NCBI GenBank assembly: GCA_041395325.1
Contig: JAWLAT010000002.1
Coordinates: 248,001 to 312,000 of the forward strand
DNA from: JAWLAT01 sp041395325
GTDB taxonomy: Bacteria > Pseudomonadota > Gammaproteobacteria > Xanthomonadales > SZUA-5
DNA: 64,000 nucleotides
Direction: 5' to 3'
A program made the position numbers and the translations under genes. The notes below the pieces were generated by a model that was given only the letters and a program-made list of their open reading frames with translations, did no database searches and was not told the DNA's origin. Each line of letters starts with the position of its first letter. Position 1 is the stretch's first letter. Shown here piece after piece: positions 52,454 through 61,400 of the stretch.

Positions 52454-53559
52454 TCGCGCTCTCCTGCGCTCAGCCACTGCAAACCCTCGATCGCCTCGAT
52501 CCCCAGGCCGGGCGCGTCGCCGACCCGAATCCGGGGCCCATCAAAACACACTGTGCCTCGAACCGGTTGCGCGGCTGCCAAAGCCGGCGCGTCCAGATCC
52601 ACCCGTTCGATGCCACAAGCCCAGGCCAGATGCGCTGCAGCGGTGACGCCGATCGGACTCTCCAGCATGCACCCGACCAGCAGTTCCAGACCGGCCGCTC
52701 GCGCCGCCTGCGCCAATCGCAGTGCCGGTGCCAAACCGCCGCTCTTTTGCAGCTTGATGTTGATCAGCCCGGCCGCGTGATGCTGCAGCAAGGCGGGCAG
52801 ATCCTGTTCGTCGTGAATGCTCTCGTCGGCCAGCAGCGGCACCTCGGTGGCCGCAGCGATCCGGCCCATGCCGGCCAGATCAGTGGCCGGCAATGGCTGC
52901 TCCAGCAATTCGGCGTTGATCCCGGCGGCCGCCAGCCCTCGCAACAAGCTCATGGTCTGGGCTTCGTTCCAGCCCTGATTGGCATCCAGCCGCAAGGCCG
53001 CCCCACCTGAGACCGTCGCGTGGATCGCCTGCAATCGAGCCAGATCGGTCTCGGGCTCGCGGCCGAGCTTGATCTTCAGATGACGGTAGCCTTCGTCCAG
53101 TGCACTGCGACAGGCCTCCGCCATCCGCGCCGGCGTATCGACGCTGATGGTCAGATCGGTCTGCAGAACAGGGCGATCCCCCGCTTCGTCCACCAGGCAC
53201 CGATGCAAAGGCAGGCCCCGCCAATGCCCCCACAGATCATGCAGCGCAACATCGATGCCCGCTCGGGCATTGCTGCTGGCGCCGGACTCCGTCGCCTGAC
53301 GTTGCAGCAATCGGGGCAGATCGGCCACCGACTGACCCACCAGCGCCGGGGCCAGCCTGCGCCAGGCCGCCACCGTGTCGACATGCGTGGCACCGGTGAT
53401 CTGCGGCGTCGCCGCGGCGCTACCCACCCCGTTCAGGCCGGCATCGGTGTCCAGCAGCAGCACTCGATCGTCGATCTGATCCACACTGCGCAGCGCCGTG
53501 CGAAAGGGTCGGCGCAGCGGAATCTGCAGGCGGGCAATGCGCCATCCAGTGATGCGCAT
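52450..53559 (-). CDS. L-Ala-D/L-Glu epimerase (dipeptide epimerase, enolase superfamily)
   Basis: A 369-residue enzyme. It starts ITGWRIARLQIPLRRPFRTALRS and has the muconate-lactonising subgroup residues: paired lysines HLKIKLG near 165 (K-x-K), metal ligands in RLDANQGW near 192, EQPL near 220 and LADESIH near 245, and the distal lysine in INIKLQKSGG near 270. The C-terminal D-x-D of AlaGlu epimerases may be represented by VDLDAPAL near 325. The reaction converts L-Ala-D-Glu from murein to L-Ala-L-Glu so ordinary dipeptidases can use it. It begins 5 bp after the NlpC/P60 stop. Confidence 0.88.
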   Translation of the reverse strand: MRITGWRIARLQIPLRRPFRTALRSVDQIDDRVLLLDTDAGLNGVGSAAATPQITGATHVDTVAAWRRLAPALVGQSVADLPRLLQRQATESGASSNARAGIDVALHDLWGHWRGLPLHRCLVDEAGDRPVLQTDLTISVDTPARMAEACRSALDEGYRHLKIKLGREPETDLARLQAIHATVSGGAALRLDANQGWNEAQTMSLLRGLAAAGINAELLEQPLPATDLAGMGRIAAATEVPLLADESIHDEQDLPALLQHHAAGLINIKLQKSGGLAPALRLAQAARAAGLELLVGCMLESPIGVTAAAHLAWACGIERVDLDAPALAAAQPVRGTVCFDGPRIRVGDAPGLGIEAIEGLQWLSAGERE

Positions 53560-53564
53560 CGCGC

Positions 53565-54950
53565 TCAGTGCCGCTCGGCTGAAAACGGCAGCAACTGCTG
53601 CAGATCGGTGATCGCTTCCACGTAGTCGAGCCCACTCAAGGTGCGCAGCGGCCGCAGCGGGGTCACCGCCACACCATTGATGGCAAAGCGCACTTCGCTG
53701 CCGTCGGCCTGAGCGATGCGACCCTCGTGGACGTCGTGGATCACCCAGGGCTCACCGTCGACAAAGCCCACCAGCATCACCACATGACCGGGCAGGTAGG
53801 CCAGATCACCGGGGGCCAAACCGGCCAGTGCGGCAAGCCGTTCTGCCCGGCCGCTGTCTGCAGAGAACTCAGTGCGACGGTGCACGGGCATGCGGGCCTG
53901 ATCGCCACTGTTGCGCGGCAGGGTCAGCCCGATGCTGCGGTAGACCTCGGCGACGAAGCCGGAGCAGTCGCGACTACCGTAGTCATGACCCCAGCCGTAG
54001 CGCTCACCGAGAAAACGGTAGGCCTGCCGCAGCAGGTTGGCCCGGCTGGCCGGTAGCGGACCGATGCGACTGGCCTGACTGCGCGGCAGCAGCGCCGGAC
54101 GGAGCTGCAGCAGCCCCTGACCATCACGGGTTGGCAGTTGCAGCACATGCGCGGCCATGACGCCTTGCCCGTTGACCGCCCGGTCCCACGGCCAGTCCTG
54201 CCACTCGGGCAAGCGCACGCCCATGTCCAGGCGCAATTCCGACAACGCTGGCGCCTCCGGCGTGTAGGCCAGCCGAGCCTGCGCTGCGACGATCATGCGA
54301 TCAGATCGCGCCCGATAGTCCAGTGCCGTGGCCCGATCCGTCTGCGCCAGCACACCGTCGGCCACCCAGCCAGCGTAGTTTTCGGACTGGACGAAGCGCC
54401 AGCGGCCATCGGCACTGCTGTGCAACACGGCCACCACATCGCCAGGAAACAACGCCGACTCCTGCAGACGATCGATGTCGGTCTGCTGTGGATCGGCGTG
54501 AATGCGCTCAAGACTCGGCACTGCCCGGACGGCAGCGCGCCGGGTGAGCAAGGCCCAGGCTGATTCGATCGAATCACCGATCAAGCTGTCGAGATTGGCG
54601 GCTTGTCGCCAACGCTCGAGGTCCGCCGTCTCGACCAGCGCTCCGCCGGCGCGATAGCGCGGTGTCGCTGCGCCGGGAAGCAGCTGTTCGATCTGTTGCC
54701 GCAGTCGCTCGACCGGATAGGCCTCGGGCAAGCGCGTCAGATCGACCAGCGCCGGATCTTCAGCCAGCGCCCGCTGACGCAGGACCGCCAGCTCGGCCGG
54801 CTGCAACAGCACCGCTTCAGCGTTCGGCCAGCGCGCGATCCAGTCCTCGGACGTGAACTGAGCTGGCGGTCCCGGCCACGCCGGTTCGGACTGCCCGGCG
54901 ACCGACGCGGACAGGCTCGACAGCAGGATCAGGAGGGCCGCACGCAACAT
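53565..54950 (-). CDS. Secreted NlpC/P60 (C40) endopeptidase with SH3-like domains
   Basis: A 461-residue exported murein hydrolase. Signal peptide about residues 1-19 (MLRAALLILLSSLSASVAG). Residues about 110-290 hold SH3b-type repeats (FPGDVVAVLHSSADGRWRFVQSENYAGWV). The C-terminal papain-like domain has YGSRDCSGFVAEVYRS near 323-338 with the catalytic Cys, LAYLPGHVVMLVGF near 390 with the His, and VIHDVHEG near 412. This matches the gamma-D-Glu-mDAP endopeptidases, whose products include L-Ala-D-Glu, the substrate of the next gene's enzyme. The ATG at 54950 is taken because the signal peptide starts there. Confidence 0.9.
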   Translation of the reverse strand: MLRAALLILLSSLSASVAGQSEPAWPGPPAQFTSEDWIARWPNAEAVLLQPAELAVLRQRALAEDPALVDLTRLPEAYPVERLRQQIEQLLPGAATPRYRAGGALVETADLERWRQAANLDSLIGDSIESAWALLTRRAAVRAVPSLERIHADPQQTDIDRLQESALFPGDVVAVLHSSADGRWRFVQSENYAGWVADGVLAQTDRATALDYRARSDRMIVAAQARLAYTPEAPALSELRLDMGVRLPEWQDWPWDRAVNGQGVMAAHVLQLPTRDGQGLLQLRPALLPRSQASRIGPLPASRANLLRQAYRFLGERYGWGHDYGSRDCSGFVAEVYRSIGLTLPRNSGDQARMPVHRRTEFSADSGRAERLAALAGLAPGDLAYLPGHVVMLVGFVDGEPWVIHDVHEGRIAQADGSEVRFAINGVAVTPLRPLRTLSGLDYVEAITDLQQLLPFSAERH

Positions 54951-55077
54951 CGGCGCAGCATAAACGAAGGTCCAGGCCAACGCTGGCGACGCCTGTCATT
55001 CGCCGCCAAGGCTGGAGCATCGGTGCCGGCCTGGCGCACAGCTGCCTGTGGCGATCCACGAATCGAGGCCGCGTCGG

Positions 55078-56850
55078 TCACTCCATTCCGTTGGCAAAGA
55101 TGACGTCGGACGGAACCTCCGGCAGTTCGAAGGCGCCGATGTCGCTGCCATCGCCACCGACCGCATTCGGATACGGGCCGTCCTGCAGGTCAGTGACCCG
55201 ATCGAAGATGCCGGTCTGATCGCTCAGCCGCGGCCCCGTCGCACGGCCGTTGTCCAGGGCGTCGCTGGTCAGCGCGGGCCGGTGCACCGGGATGCCACCG
55301 CCGTGGTCGAACAGCGGCTCCATCGGCGCGTTGCCGTTGGTACGGTCGGAAGACTGGGTCAGAAAGCCATTGGCCCCATCGGTGGCCAGGTTGAAGCCTT
55401 CGGAGAGAATCACCGGCGGTGGGGCGCCGTTGGCCACGGTACCAACGATCGTGGACATGGCCGTTGCGAACAGACTGTTGCTGATTCGGGCCGAGGCCAG
55501 ACTGCCTGCGCCCTGCGATTGCACCGCCAGACCGATCCCGGCAGCGCCGCCCGTGTCGGTCAGCGTGCTGTTGCGCAGGATCAGCGAACTGCTCAGTCCC
55601 CCTTGGGCGATCACCGTCAGGCCGACGCGGTCGCCGCCCTGGGCCGAGATGGTCGAGTTGTCGATCAGCGCCGTTGCGTTGTTGCGGATGCGCACGCCGG
55701 CGCCGAACGCTGCCGAATTGCCGACCACCGTGCTGCGCAGCAGGGTCAGATCGCCCTGCAGATTGGTGATGCCGCCACCGCCCTGGGCGACGTTGTCCCG
55801 GATCACCGAGCCGATCACCGTCAGCCGGCCCGAACTGAAGATGCCGCCCCCCTGCAGCGTCGGCACCGAGCCATTGGCGATGGTCATGCCAGAGATCGTC
55901 GCCTGGGTGCCGCTGGCCAGTTCGAAGATGCGGAACTCGCCGGCCGAATCACGTCGTACGGTTAGCAGATGGGCGCCCGGGCCGAAGATCCCGACGCCAT
56001 CGGGCAACAGCGGCAACGCGCTCTGCAGGTTGATGGTTCGCGGCGTGTTGAAAAATGGCAGTGCAAATCGGATCGCATCGCCCGCCTGGGCCAGACTCAT
56101 GGCCTCACGCAGACTGCCAGTACCGGTGTCATTGGCGTTGCTGACCAGGCGATCAACACCGGCGCTGGGCAGGATGAGTTCGGCCAGCGTGACGTCGCCG
56201 GTGTCGCCGACCCAGCCGTCTTCGAAGCGCAGGGTCCAGACTCCGTTGGGATCCCCCGTTCCGAAAGTCGCATCCATAGAGGTGATCGGGGCCGGATTGG
56301 CAACCCCGTTGTCGCCGCTGATCACGGGGGTGAACAGGTCGGCAGTGGCGATGTCGTTGTCGCCGATGTCGGCGGCCGTCCACCAGTTGGTGCCACTGAC
56401 GCCGGTGAAGTCGTTGCCGAACAGGTACTGGGCGCTGCTGACCAGATTGGCATTGAAGCCGCCGGAGGTGGGCGTCGTCGCGCCAGACCGCTCAAACAGC
56501 AGATGCGCGCGGCCATCAGGGGCGATCAGTTGCACCTTCAGATCGCCCACCCAGGAATGATTGGCGCGAAAGAAGACCCGTGCCTGACCCACCGAACCGA
56601 TCAACCCACCGACATTGAAGCGAATGTCACGCGGGGCGCCGTAGGCCAGCGGACCATTGCCAGTGCCGTCTGGAATCGGACCATAGTTGCTCCCGCTGAA
56701 GATCTGCGCCTGTGCGCCGCCGCTCACCAGCAGGCCCGCCGTCAGCAGCAACCCGATCAGCCACGCACGACCATCCAGCGCCCGCGCCTGCCATCCATCC
56801 TCAGACGACAAGGCTTCGACGCAACCCTTTTCCCCATTCCATCCGAACAT
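55078..56850 (-). CDS. Secreted P-domain and beta-helix protein with a C-terminal tag
   Basis: A 590-residue protein. A long n-region leads into a signal helix (about 29-49, WLIGLLLTAGLLVSGG). Residues about 60-230 are a proprotein convertase P-domain (VFFRANHSWVGDLKVQLIAPDG, NGVWTLRFEDGWVGDTG). Residues 232-560 are a right-handed beta-helix beginning NANDTGTGSLREAM, the CSLREA-type entry, with many short strands (GGGIFSSGRLTVIGSVIRDN). It ends GSDIGAFELPEVPSDVIFANGME; the last residues resemble the IF-x-x-GFE tag common on exported proteins in this bacterial group. GAGGTG lies 6 nt before the ATG. The role is probably a surface or extracellular binding protein. Confidence 0.8.
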   Translation of the reverse strand: MFGWNGEKGCVEALSSEDGWQARALDGRAWLIGLLLTAGLLVSGGAQAQIFSGSNYGPIPDGTGNGPLAYGAPRDIRFNVGGLIGSVGQARVFFRANHSWVGDLKVQLIAPDGRAHLLFERSGATTPTSGGFNANLVSSAQYLFGNDFTGVSGTNWWTAADIGDNDIATADLFTPVISGDNGVANPAPITSMDATFGTGDPNGVWTLRFEDGWVGDTGDVTLAELILPSAGVDRLVSNANDTGTGSLREAMSLAQAGDAIRFALPFFNTPRTINLQSALPLLPDGVGIFGPGAHLLTVRRDSAGEFRIFELASGTQATISGMTIANGSVPTLQGGGIFSSGRLTVIGSVIRDNVAQGGGGITNLQGDLTLLRSTVVGNSAAFGAGVRIRNNATALIDNSTISAQGGDRVGLTVIAQGGLSSSLILRNSTLTDTGGAAGIGLAVQSQGAGSLASARISNSLFATAMSTIVGTVANGAPPPVILSEGFNLATDGANGFLTQSSDRTNGNAPMEPLFDHGGGIPVHRPALTSDALDNGRATGPRLSDQTGIFDRVTDLQDGPYPNAVGGDGSDIGAFELPEVPSDVIFANGME

Positions 56851-57089
56851 CGCGGCACCTCATCTGCTTGTACACACCGGTCGCCCATCAACCGGCCTGT
56901 CCGTGCTTGTGCGAAGCGGCATCGAAAAGGGCCAAGGGCATTCGAAGACGAATGACTCCGATGACGTCGGCGGCTCGTTGCCCGCGCAGTGCGGCCGTCG
57001 TCAAGCGGCTCGGAACCGGTATGCCCATGCGCTTGGCGCACGGAATTGCGGCCGCCGTAGACGACCCAACTGCCGGCTAGAATCGGTTG

Positions 57090-59450
57090 ATGGATCCGCA
57101 GCGCTACCAGCAGATCAAACAGGTGCTCGTCGCGGTGCTGGAGGCCGACCCAGCCGAACGGGAAGCGCTGCTGGCTGAGCATTGCCGGGACGATGCCGAC
57201 CTACGCCAAGAGGTCCAGCAGCTCCTCGCCGCGCAGACCCAGGCCAGCTTTCTTGAACACGGCCCCACCGGACTGCCGGACGCAATCGGCGAAGATGACG
57301 AAGTCGACGCCGTCGGTGAACGGCTGGGACGCATCCATCTGGATCGATTGATCGCCCGCGGCGGCATGGGCGAGGTCTACGCTGGCACCGACGAGCTGTT
57401 GCAGCGGCCGGTCGCAGTGAAGTTGATGAAGGCGGCGCTGCGCATGTCGGCGGTCCGACGCTCGGCCTTCCTGGCCGAGGCACAGGTGCTCTCGGCATTG
57501 CGTCACCGCAACATCTGTCAGGTTTACGACTTCTTCGAAGATCGCGCGCAGGACGTGCTGGTGCTGGAGCTGATCGAGGGCGAAACACTGCGCTCGGTGT
57601 TGCAGCGCGGCCCGGCACCGCAGCCCATTGCGATCGCCCTGCAGGTGGCCGATGCGCTGGTCGCTGCCCATGAGCGCGGCGTCGCTCATCGCGATCTGAA
57701 GCCCGAGAACGTCATGCTCACGCCGGCCGGTCAGGTCAAGGTGCTGGACTTCGGCCTGGCCCGACTTGATCCCGGCCGGTCGAGCCCGCCATCGAGGGCC
57801 GACGAGGGCGACACACCGGGTACACAGATCGTCGGTACTCCCGGCTATCTGGCGCCGGAACAGGCGCGTGGTGAGACGGCCACTACCGCCAGCGACCTGT
57901 GGAGCTTCGGCCTGCTCCTGATCGAACTGCTGACCGGCGATCGCCCCTACCCCCGCAACGCCAGCAGTGAGGCGCTGATCGCCAGAGCCCAGCGAGGCGA
58001 GGCCACCATTCCATCAGGTCTACCGCGCGCCGAAACCCAATTGCTTCGGCGCCTCCTGTCGGCCGACGCCGCCAGCCGCCCCAGCGCCCGCGAGACTCGC
58101 GCGACGCTGGTGCGCATCGCCGAACGACCGCGGCGGCGTTTGCGAACGGCGGCGGTGGCCTGCGCCTTGCTGCTGGTCGGCGCAGCCGGTCTGAAGTACA
58201 CACTGGACTTGCGCCAGCAACGCGAACTGGCGCTGGCCGCACAGGCCAGTGCCGAACAGGCCCGCGCCGAGGCCGAGGATCTGGCCAGCTTCATGATCGG
58301 CGAGCTCTACACCGAGCTGAAGAAGGTCGGCAAGCTGCCGTTGCTGGAGCCGGTGGCATTCAAGGCGGTCGACTACTACGGTGACCTGCGGACCGATCAG
58401 ATCAGCGCCGGCCGTGGCGAACAGGCGCTGGCGCTGATTCGGGTGGCCGAAGTGCTCGACATGCAGGGGCATCTGGCGCAATCCCAGAGCGCCTATGCGC
58501 GTGCCCTCGAAGGCCTGCAGTCGCTGGCGCGGGCCAATCCGGAGGATCCGCTGATTCGCTTCCGGCTGGCCCTGGCCGAGCGCAGTCTTGCCGAAGTCAT
58601 GCGCAATGCCGGCGACTATGCCGGCAGCGAGCCACACGGCCGCCGGGCCATCGACATCGCCCGCGAGCTGACCGCCGGCCTGGAGCCCGGAGAAGGGCCG
58701 GATGCGGCACCGAGCGCCGCAGAGCGCTGGTCGCTGTTGCTGCGTGGCCTGTATCTGTACGCCGACAGCCAGTTCCGCCAGGGGCGCACCGAGGCCGCGC
58801 TCGCTCTGCTCGATGAGGCCAACACGCTGGCCCTGCCGGCGGTGGCCAGGGAACCGAACTTGAGCGGCGACCTAGGCGACATCCAGTACAAGCGCTGCAT
58901 GGCCTACTACGACGTGCAGAGGCCAGAGAAGGTAGTCGAAGCCTGCCAGGCATCCTTCGAACTGGACCAGTCACTGGCGCAGGCCCATCCCGACGACGCC
59001 AAGCTGCAGGTCAACCTGGTAACGGCCTACTGGATGCTCGGCCGAGCCCAGGCGCTGGCGGGTGATCTGGACACCGCGCTGCAGACCACGGCTCGCTCGG
59101 TAGAACTGGCCCAACTCGCCGCGTCCAGCAATCCGGACAACGCCGACACCCAGAACATGGTCGCGGTCACGCGTGTTTCCTTGGGCCGAATCCTGCGCGA
59201 GCTGGGCCGCACCGAGGCGGCCCGGCAGCAGTTCGAAAGGGTCTTGCAGATCACCGCACCGCTGATTGCCGCCGGCCGCGACCACGCCATCATTCACAAT
59301 CACGTGATCGCACTGGCGATGTTGGGTCGGGTCGAGGAAGCTCGGCCTTTTGCTCGAGAAGTGCTTGACTCGGGTTGGCGTCGACCTGAGTTCCTGTCCC
59401 TGATCGCCGAGTTCGACCTGCTCCCTGGCGTCGAACTCTCCACCCCCTGA
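57090..59450 (+). CDS. Serine/threonine protein kinase with TPR domain, paired with an ECF sigma factor
   Basis: A 786-residue membrane kinase. A short N-terminal helical domain (YQQIKQVLVAVLEADPAEREALLAEHC) of about 75 residues precedes the kinase domain: IARGGMGEVYAG near 89, catalytic Lys in PVAVKLMK near 110, AHRDLKPENVML near 199, VLDFGLARLD near 219, GTPGYLAPEQAR near 250. A membrane helix lies at about 350-368 (AVACALLLVGAAGLKYTL) and the rest is TPR-like outside (ALALIRVAEVLDMQGHLAQSQSAYARAL). The N-terminal extension and arrangement are those of kinases linked to ECF sigma factors. The sigma gene begins 24 bp downstream. Confidence 0.9.
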   Translation: MDPQRYQQIKQVLVAVLEADPAEREALLAEHCRDDADLRQEVQQLLAAQTQASFLEHGPTGLPDAIGEDDEVDAVGERLGRIHLDRLIARGGMGEVYAGTDELLQRPVAVKLMKAALRMSAVRRSAFLAEAQVLSALRHRNICQVYDFFEDRAQDVLVLELIEGETLRSVLQRGPAPQPIAIALQVADALVAAHERGVAHRDLKPENVMLTPAGQVKVLDFGLARLDPGRSSPPSRADEGDTPGTQIVGTPGYLAPEQARGETATTASDLWSFGLLLIELLTGDRPYPRNASSEALIARAQRGEATIPSGLPRAETQLLRRLLSADAASRPSARETRATLVRIAERPRRRLRTAAVACALLLVGAAGLKYTLDLRQQRELALAAQASAEQARAEAEDLASFMIGELYTELKKVGKLPLLEPVAFKAVDYYGDLRTDQISAGRGEQALALIRVAEVLDMQGHLAQSQSAYARALEGLQSLARANPEDPLIRFRLALAERSLAEVMRNAGDYAGSEPHGRRAIDIARELTAGLEPGEGPDAAPSAAERWSLLLRGLYLYADSQFRQGRTEAALALLDEANTLALPAVAREPNLSGDLGDIQYKRCMAYYDVQRPEKVVEACQASFELDQSLAQAHPDDAKLQVNLVTAYWMLGRAQALAGDLDTALQTTARSVELAQLAASSNPDNADTQNMVAVTRVSLGRILRELGRTEAARQQFERVLQITAPLIAAGRDHAIIHNHVIALAMLGRVEEARPFAREVLDSGWRRPEFLSLIAEFDLLPGVELSTP

Positions 59451-59474
59451 AACCGTTCAGGAGCGCTGCGCACC

Positions 59475-60044
59475 ATGACCGATTCCGCAGCCCCGCAACT
59501 GACCCTGCTGCTGAACCGCTGGCAGGCCGGCGACCGGCAAGCGCTGGATGTGCTGCTGCCTGCGGTCTACGCCGAGTTGAAGCGGCTGGCTCGTACCCAG
59601 CTCCAGCGCGACGGCAGCGCCACCATCCAGCCCACCGAACTGGTCGCCGAGGCCTATCTCAAGCTCGTCGACGTCGACCAGGTGGATTTCGCCGGGCGTG
59701 CGCACTTCTACTCCATCGCCGCCCGCACGATGAGACGCATACTGGTCGAACGCTATCGGCGCCGCGAAGCCGCCAAGCGCGGCAGCGGCGAAACCTTGCT
59801 GAGTCTCAACAGTGCCATCGATTCCGGTCAGGAGCGACCGCTGGCGCTCTCTAGCCTGGACGATGCGCTGACCGAGCTGGAGGCCCTCGATCCACGACAG
59901 GCCGAGATCGTCATGCTGAAGTTCTTCGGCGGCCTGGACGGCGACGAGATTGCAGCCGCGCTCGCCATTTCCACCCGTACCGTCAAGCGCGAGTGGGCGG
60001 TGGCGAAACTTTGGCTGGGCCGGGCCATGGCGCAATCGGAATAG
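59475..60044 (+). CDS. ECF RNA polymerase sigma factor, kinase-linked (TIGR02999-type)
   Basis: A 189-residue sigma-70 family factor. Region 2 is LLPAVYAELKRLARTQLQRDG .. AEAYLKLVD, region 2.4 FYSIAARTMRRILVERYRRR, and region 4 LDPRQAEIVMLKFFGGLDGDEIAAALAISTRTVKREWAVAKLWL, seen by its parts. It lacks an adjacent anti-sigma gene; instead it follows a Ser/Thr kinase gene by 24 bp. In known systems of this kind the kinase phosphorylates the sigma factor to switch it on. The targets are not identifiable here. Confidence 0.92.
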   Translation: MTDSAAPQLTLLLNRWQAGDRQALDVLLPAVYAELKRLARTQLQRDGSATIQPTELVAEAYLKLVDVDQVDFAGRAHFYSIAARTMRRILVERYRRREAAKRGSGETLLSLNSAIDSGQERPLALSSLDDALTELEALDPRQAEIVMLKFFGGLDGDEIAAALAISTRTVKREWAVAKLWLGRAMAQSE

Positions 60045-60140
60045 TGTTCAGGGACAGGCGCGACGGGTCGGGACGTCATTGCGGCGCAGGGCTTCAGCCG
60101 CGCAGAATCCGGCCCCCGTTGCTGCCTGGCCCGCCATCGA

Positions 60141-61172
60141 ATGGACAAGTTGAAACTGCAGCCCCTGCACCTGACCGAGCGTCCATCATCGGGCCATCAA
60201 GGCGGCTTCGGCACCTGCGCGTTCCTGCCTGATGAGGGTCAACGAGCACTGGCCTTTGGCTGGGCGACCACCCACGGAAAGACCTTGGACCCGAACCGCT
60301 ACTGGCTGTGCGAGCACGGGCCGGATGGTGCCACCCTCCATTGGCTGCCTGACGAGCTGAGTCAGCACTACGCCGGACAAGTGAAGTGGACAGCTTCCAC
60401 GGCGGACAGCAACAAATTCATGCTCGCCTTTCGCTGCGGGCCGTTCGTTGCCTTGCTGCTCGGCTTGCACGAACTGCAGCTGCTGAATCCGGACACCGGT
60501 GAGCGCCACAGCATCGCCATCGGAGGCACCGCGCCCAGTGCCGACCAGGTGCCGTTGCGAATTGGACACGGCCACGCGCTCCGCTTCCCCGTCATCCTCG
60601 CCGGCGCAGCAGACCATTATCACGAAGGCCGCCGGCTGGCATTGCTCAGGGTCGATCTCGATGACCGGAGCGCTCACTGGGAGCCACGGGCCGGCGAGAC
60701 GCTGTCCGACACCGACTATGCGCCGATGATGGCGGGATCCTTCCATGCCATGGTCAGTCAACGTCAGACCTGGACGCCGCTGATCTACTCGGCGGCCTAT
60801 CGTGGCAGCGACTGGCTGTTCTACGTCGGGCCCAACCAAACCAGCCATCACCGCTTCGGCATGGCGCCATCGACCCTGGGCTTGCACGGCATTGATCTGC
60901 GCCTGCAACGCGTCGTCCACCAGGCGTCCGAAGACAGCTTCGGCGACCTCAGTCGCTGCGGTGAATGGTTGATCCTCAGCCCCCATCGGAAGAATGGCCC
61001 ACGCAAGGGCCGGCAGACGCTGATCAATCTGAACGACGGCCGCGTACTCGAGCCGACACCGCCACGGGGCTACAGCGGCTGGAAGGTGATCGACCACTAC
61101 GCCGGGTACTGGTGGCTGCTGCCGATGAGCTTGCGCTATGGCACTGAACGCGTGTTGGCTTGCGCTGCGTAG
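60141..61172 (+). CDS. Hypothetical protein with repeated beta-strand pattern
   Basis: A 343-residue protein without a signal peptide. Short repeats of Trp/Tyr-flanked strands (YWLCEHGPDGATLHWLP, FVALLLGLHELQLLNPDTGERH, LALLRVDLDDRSAHWEP, WLILSPHRK) look like beta-propeller blades, but no family is recognised. It follows the ECF sigma gene on the same strand by 96 bp, so it could be a regulated neighbour; that is inference. Confidence 0.6.
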   Translation: MDKLKLQPLHLTERPSSGHQGGFGTCAFLPDEGQRALAFGWATTHGKTLDPNRYWLCEHGPDGATLHWLPDELSQHYAGQVKWTASTADSNKFMLAFRCGPFVALLLGLHELQLLNPDTGERHSIAIGGTAPSADQVPLRIGHGHALRFPVILAGAADHYHEGRRLALLRVDLDDRSAHWEPRAGETLSDTDYAPMMAGSFHAMVSQRQTWTPLIYSAAYRGSDWLFYVGPNQTSHHRFGMAPSTLGLHGIDLRLQRVVHQASEDSFGDLSRCGEWLILSPHRKNGPRKGRQTLINLNDGRVLEPTPPRGYSGWKVIDHYAGYWWLLPMSLRYGTERVLACAA

Positions 61173-61400
61173 CGGCGAAACAGGACAGAGATACTCCGTA
61201 CGATCCTGCCTGGCATGGGGGATCGAATCGCCCCACAATGATCGACGATCGATCCGGGCCAGTACCATCGCTTCGAGCGCTCGCAGATGAGCGTCTCAGG
61301 CGATGGACGCTGCCACCGAGCCGCCTGTCGTGCCTCTGCCTGGTGCGAATGCGGCTGGGATCTCCGGATCCAACGCCTCTCCCATGTCTTCGAGTGCCGC

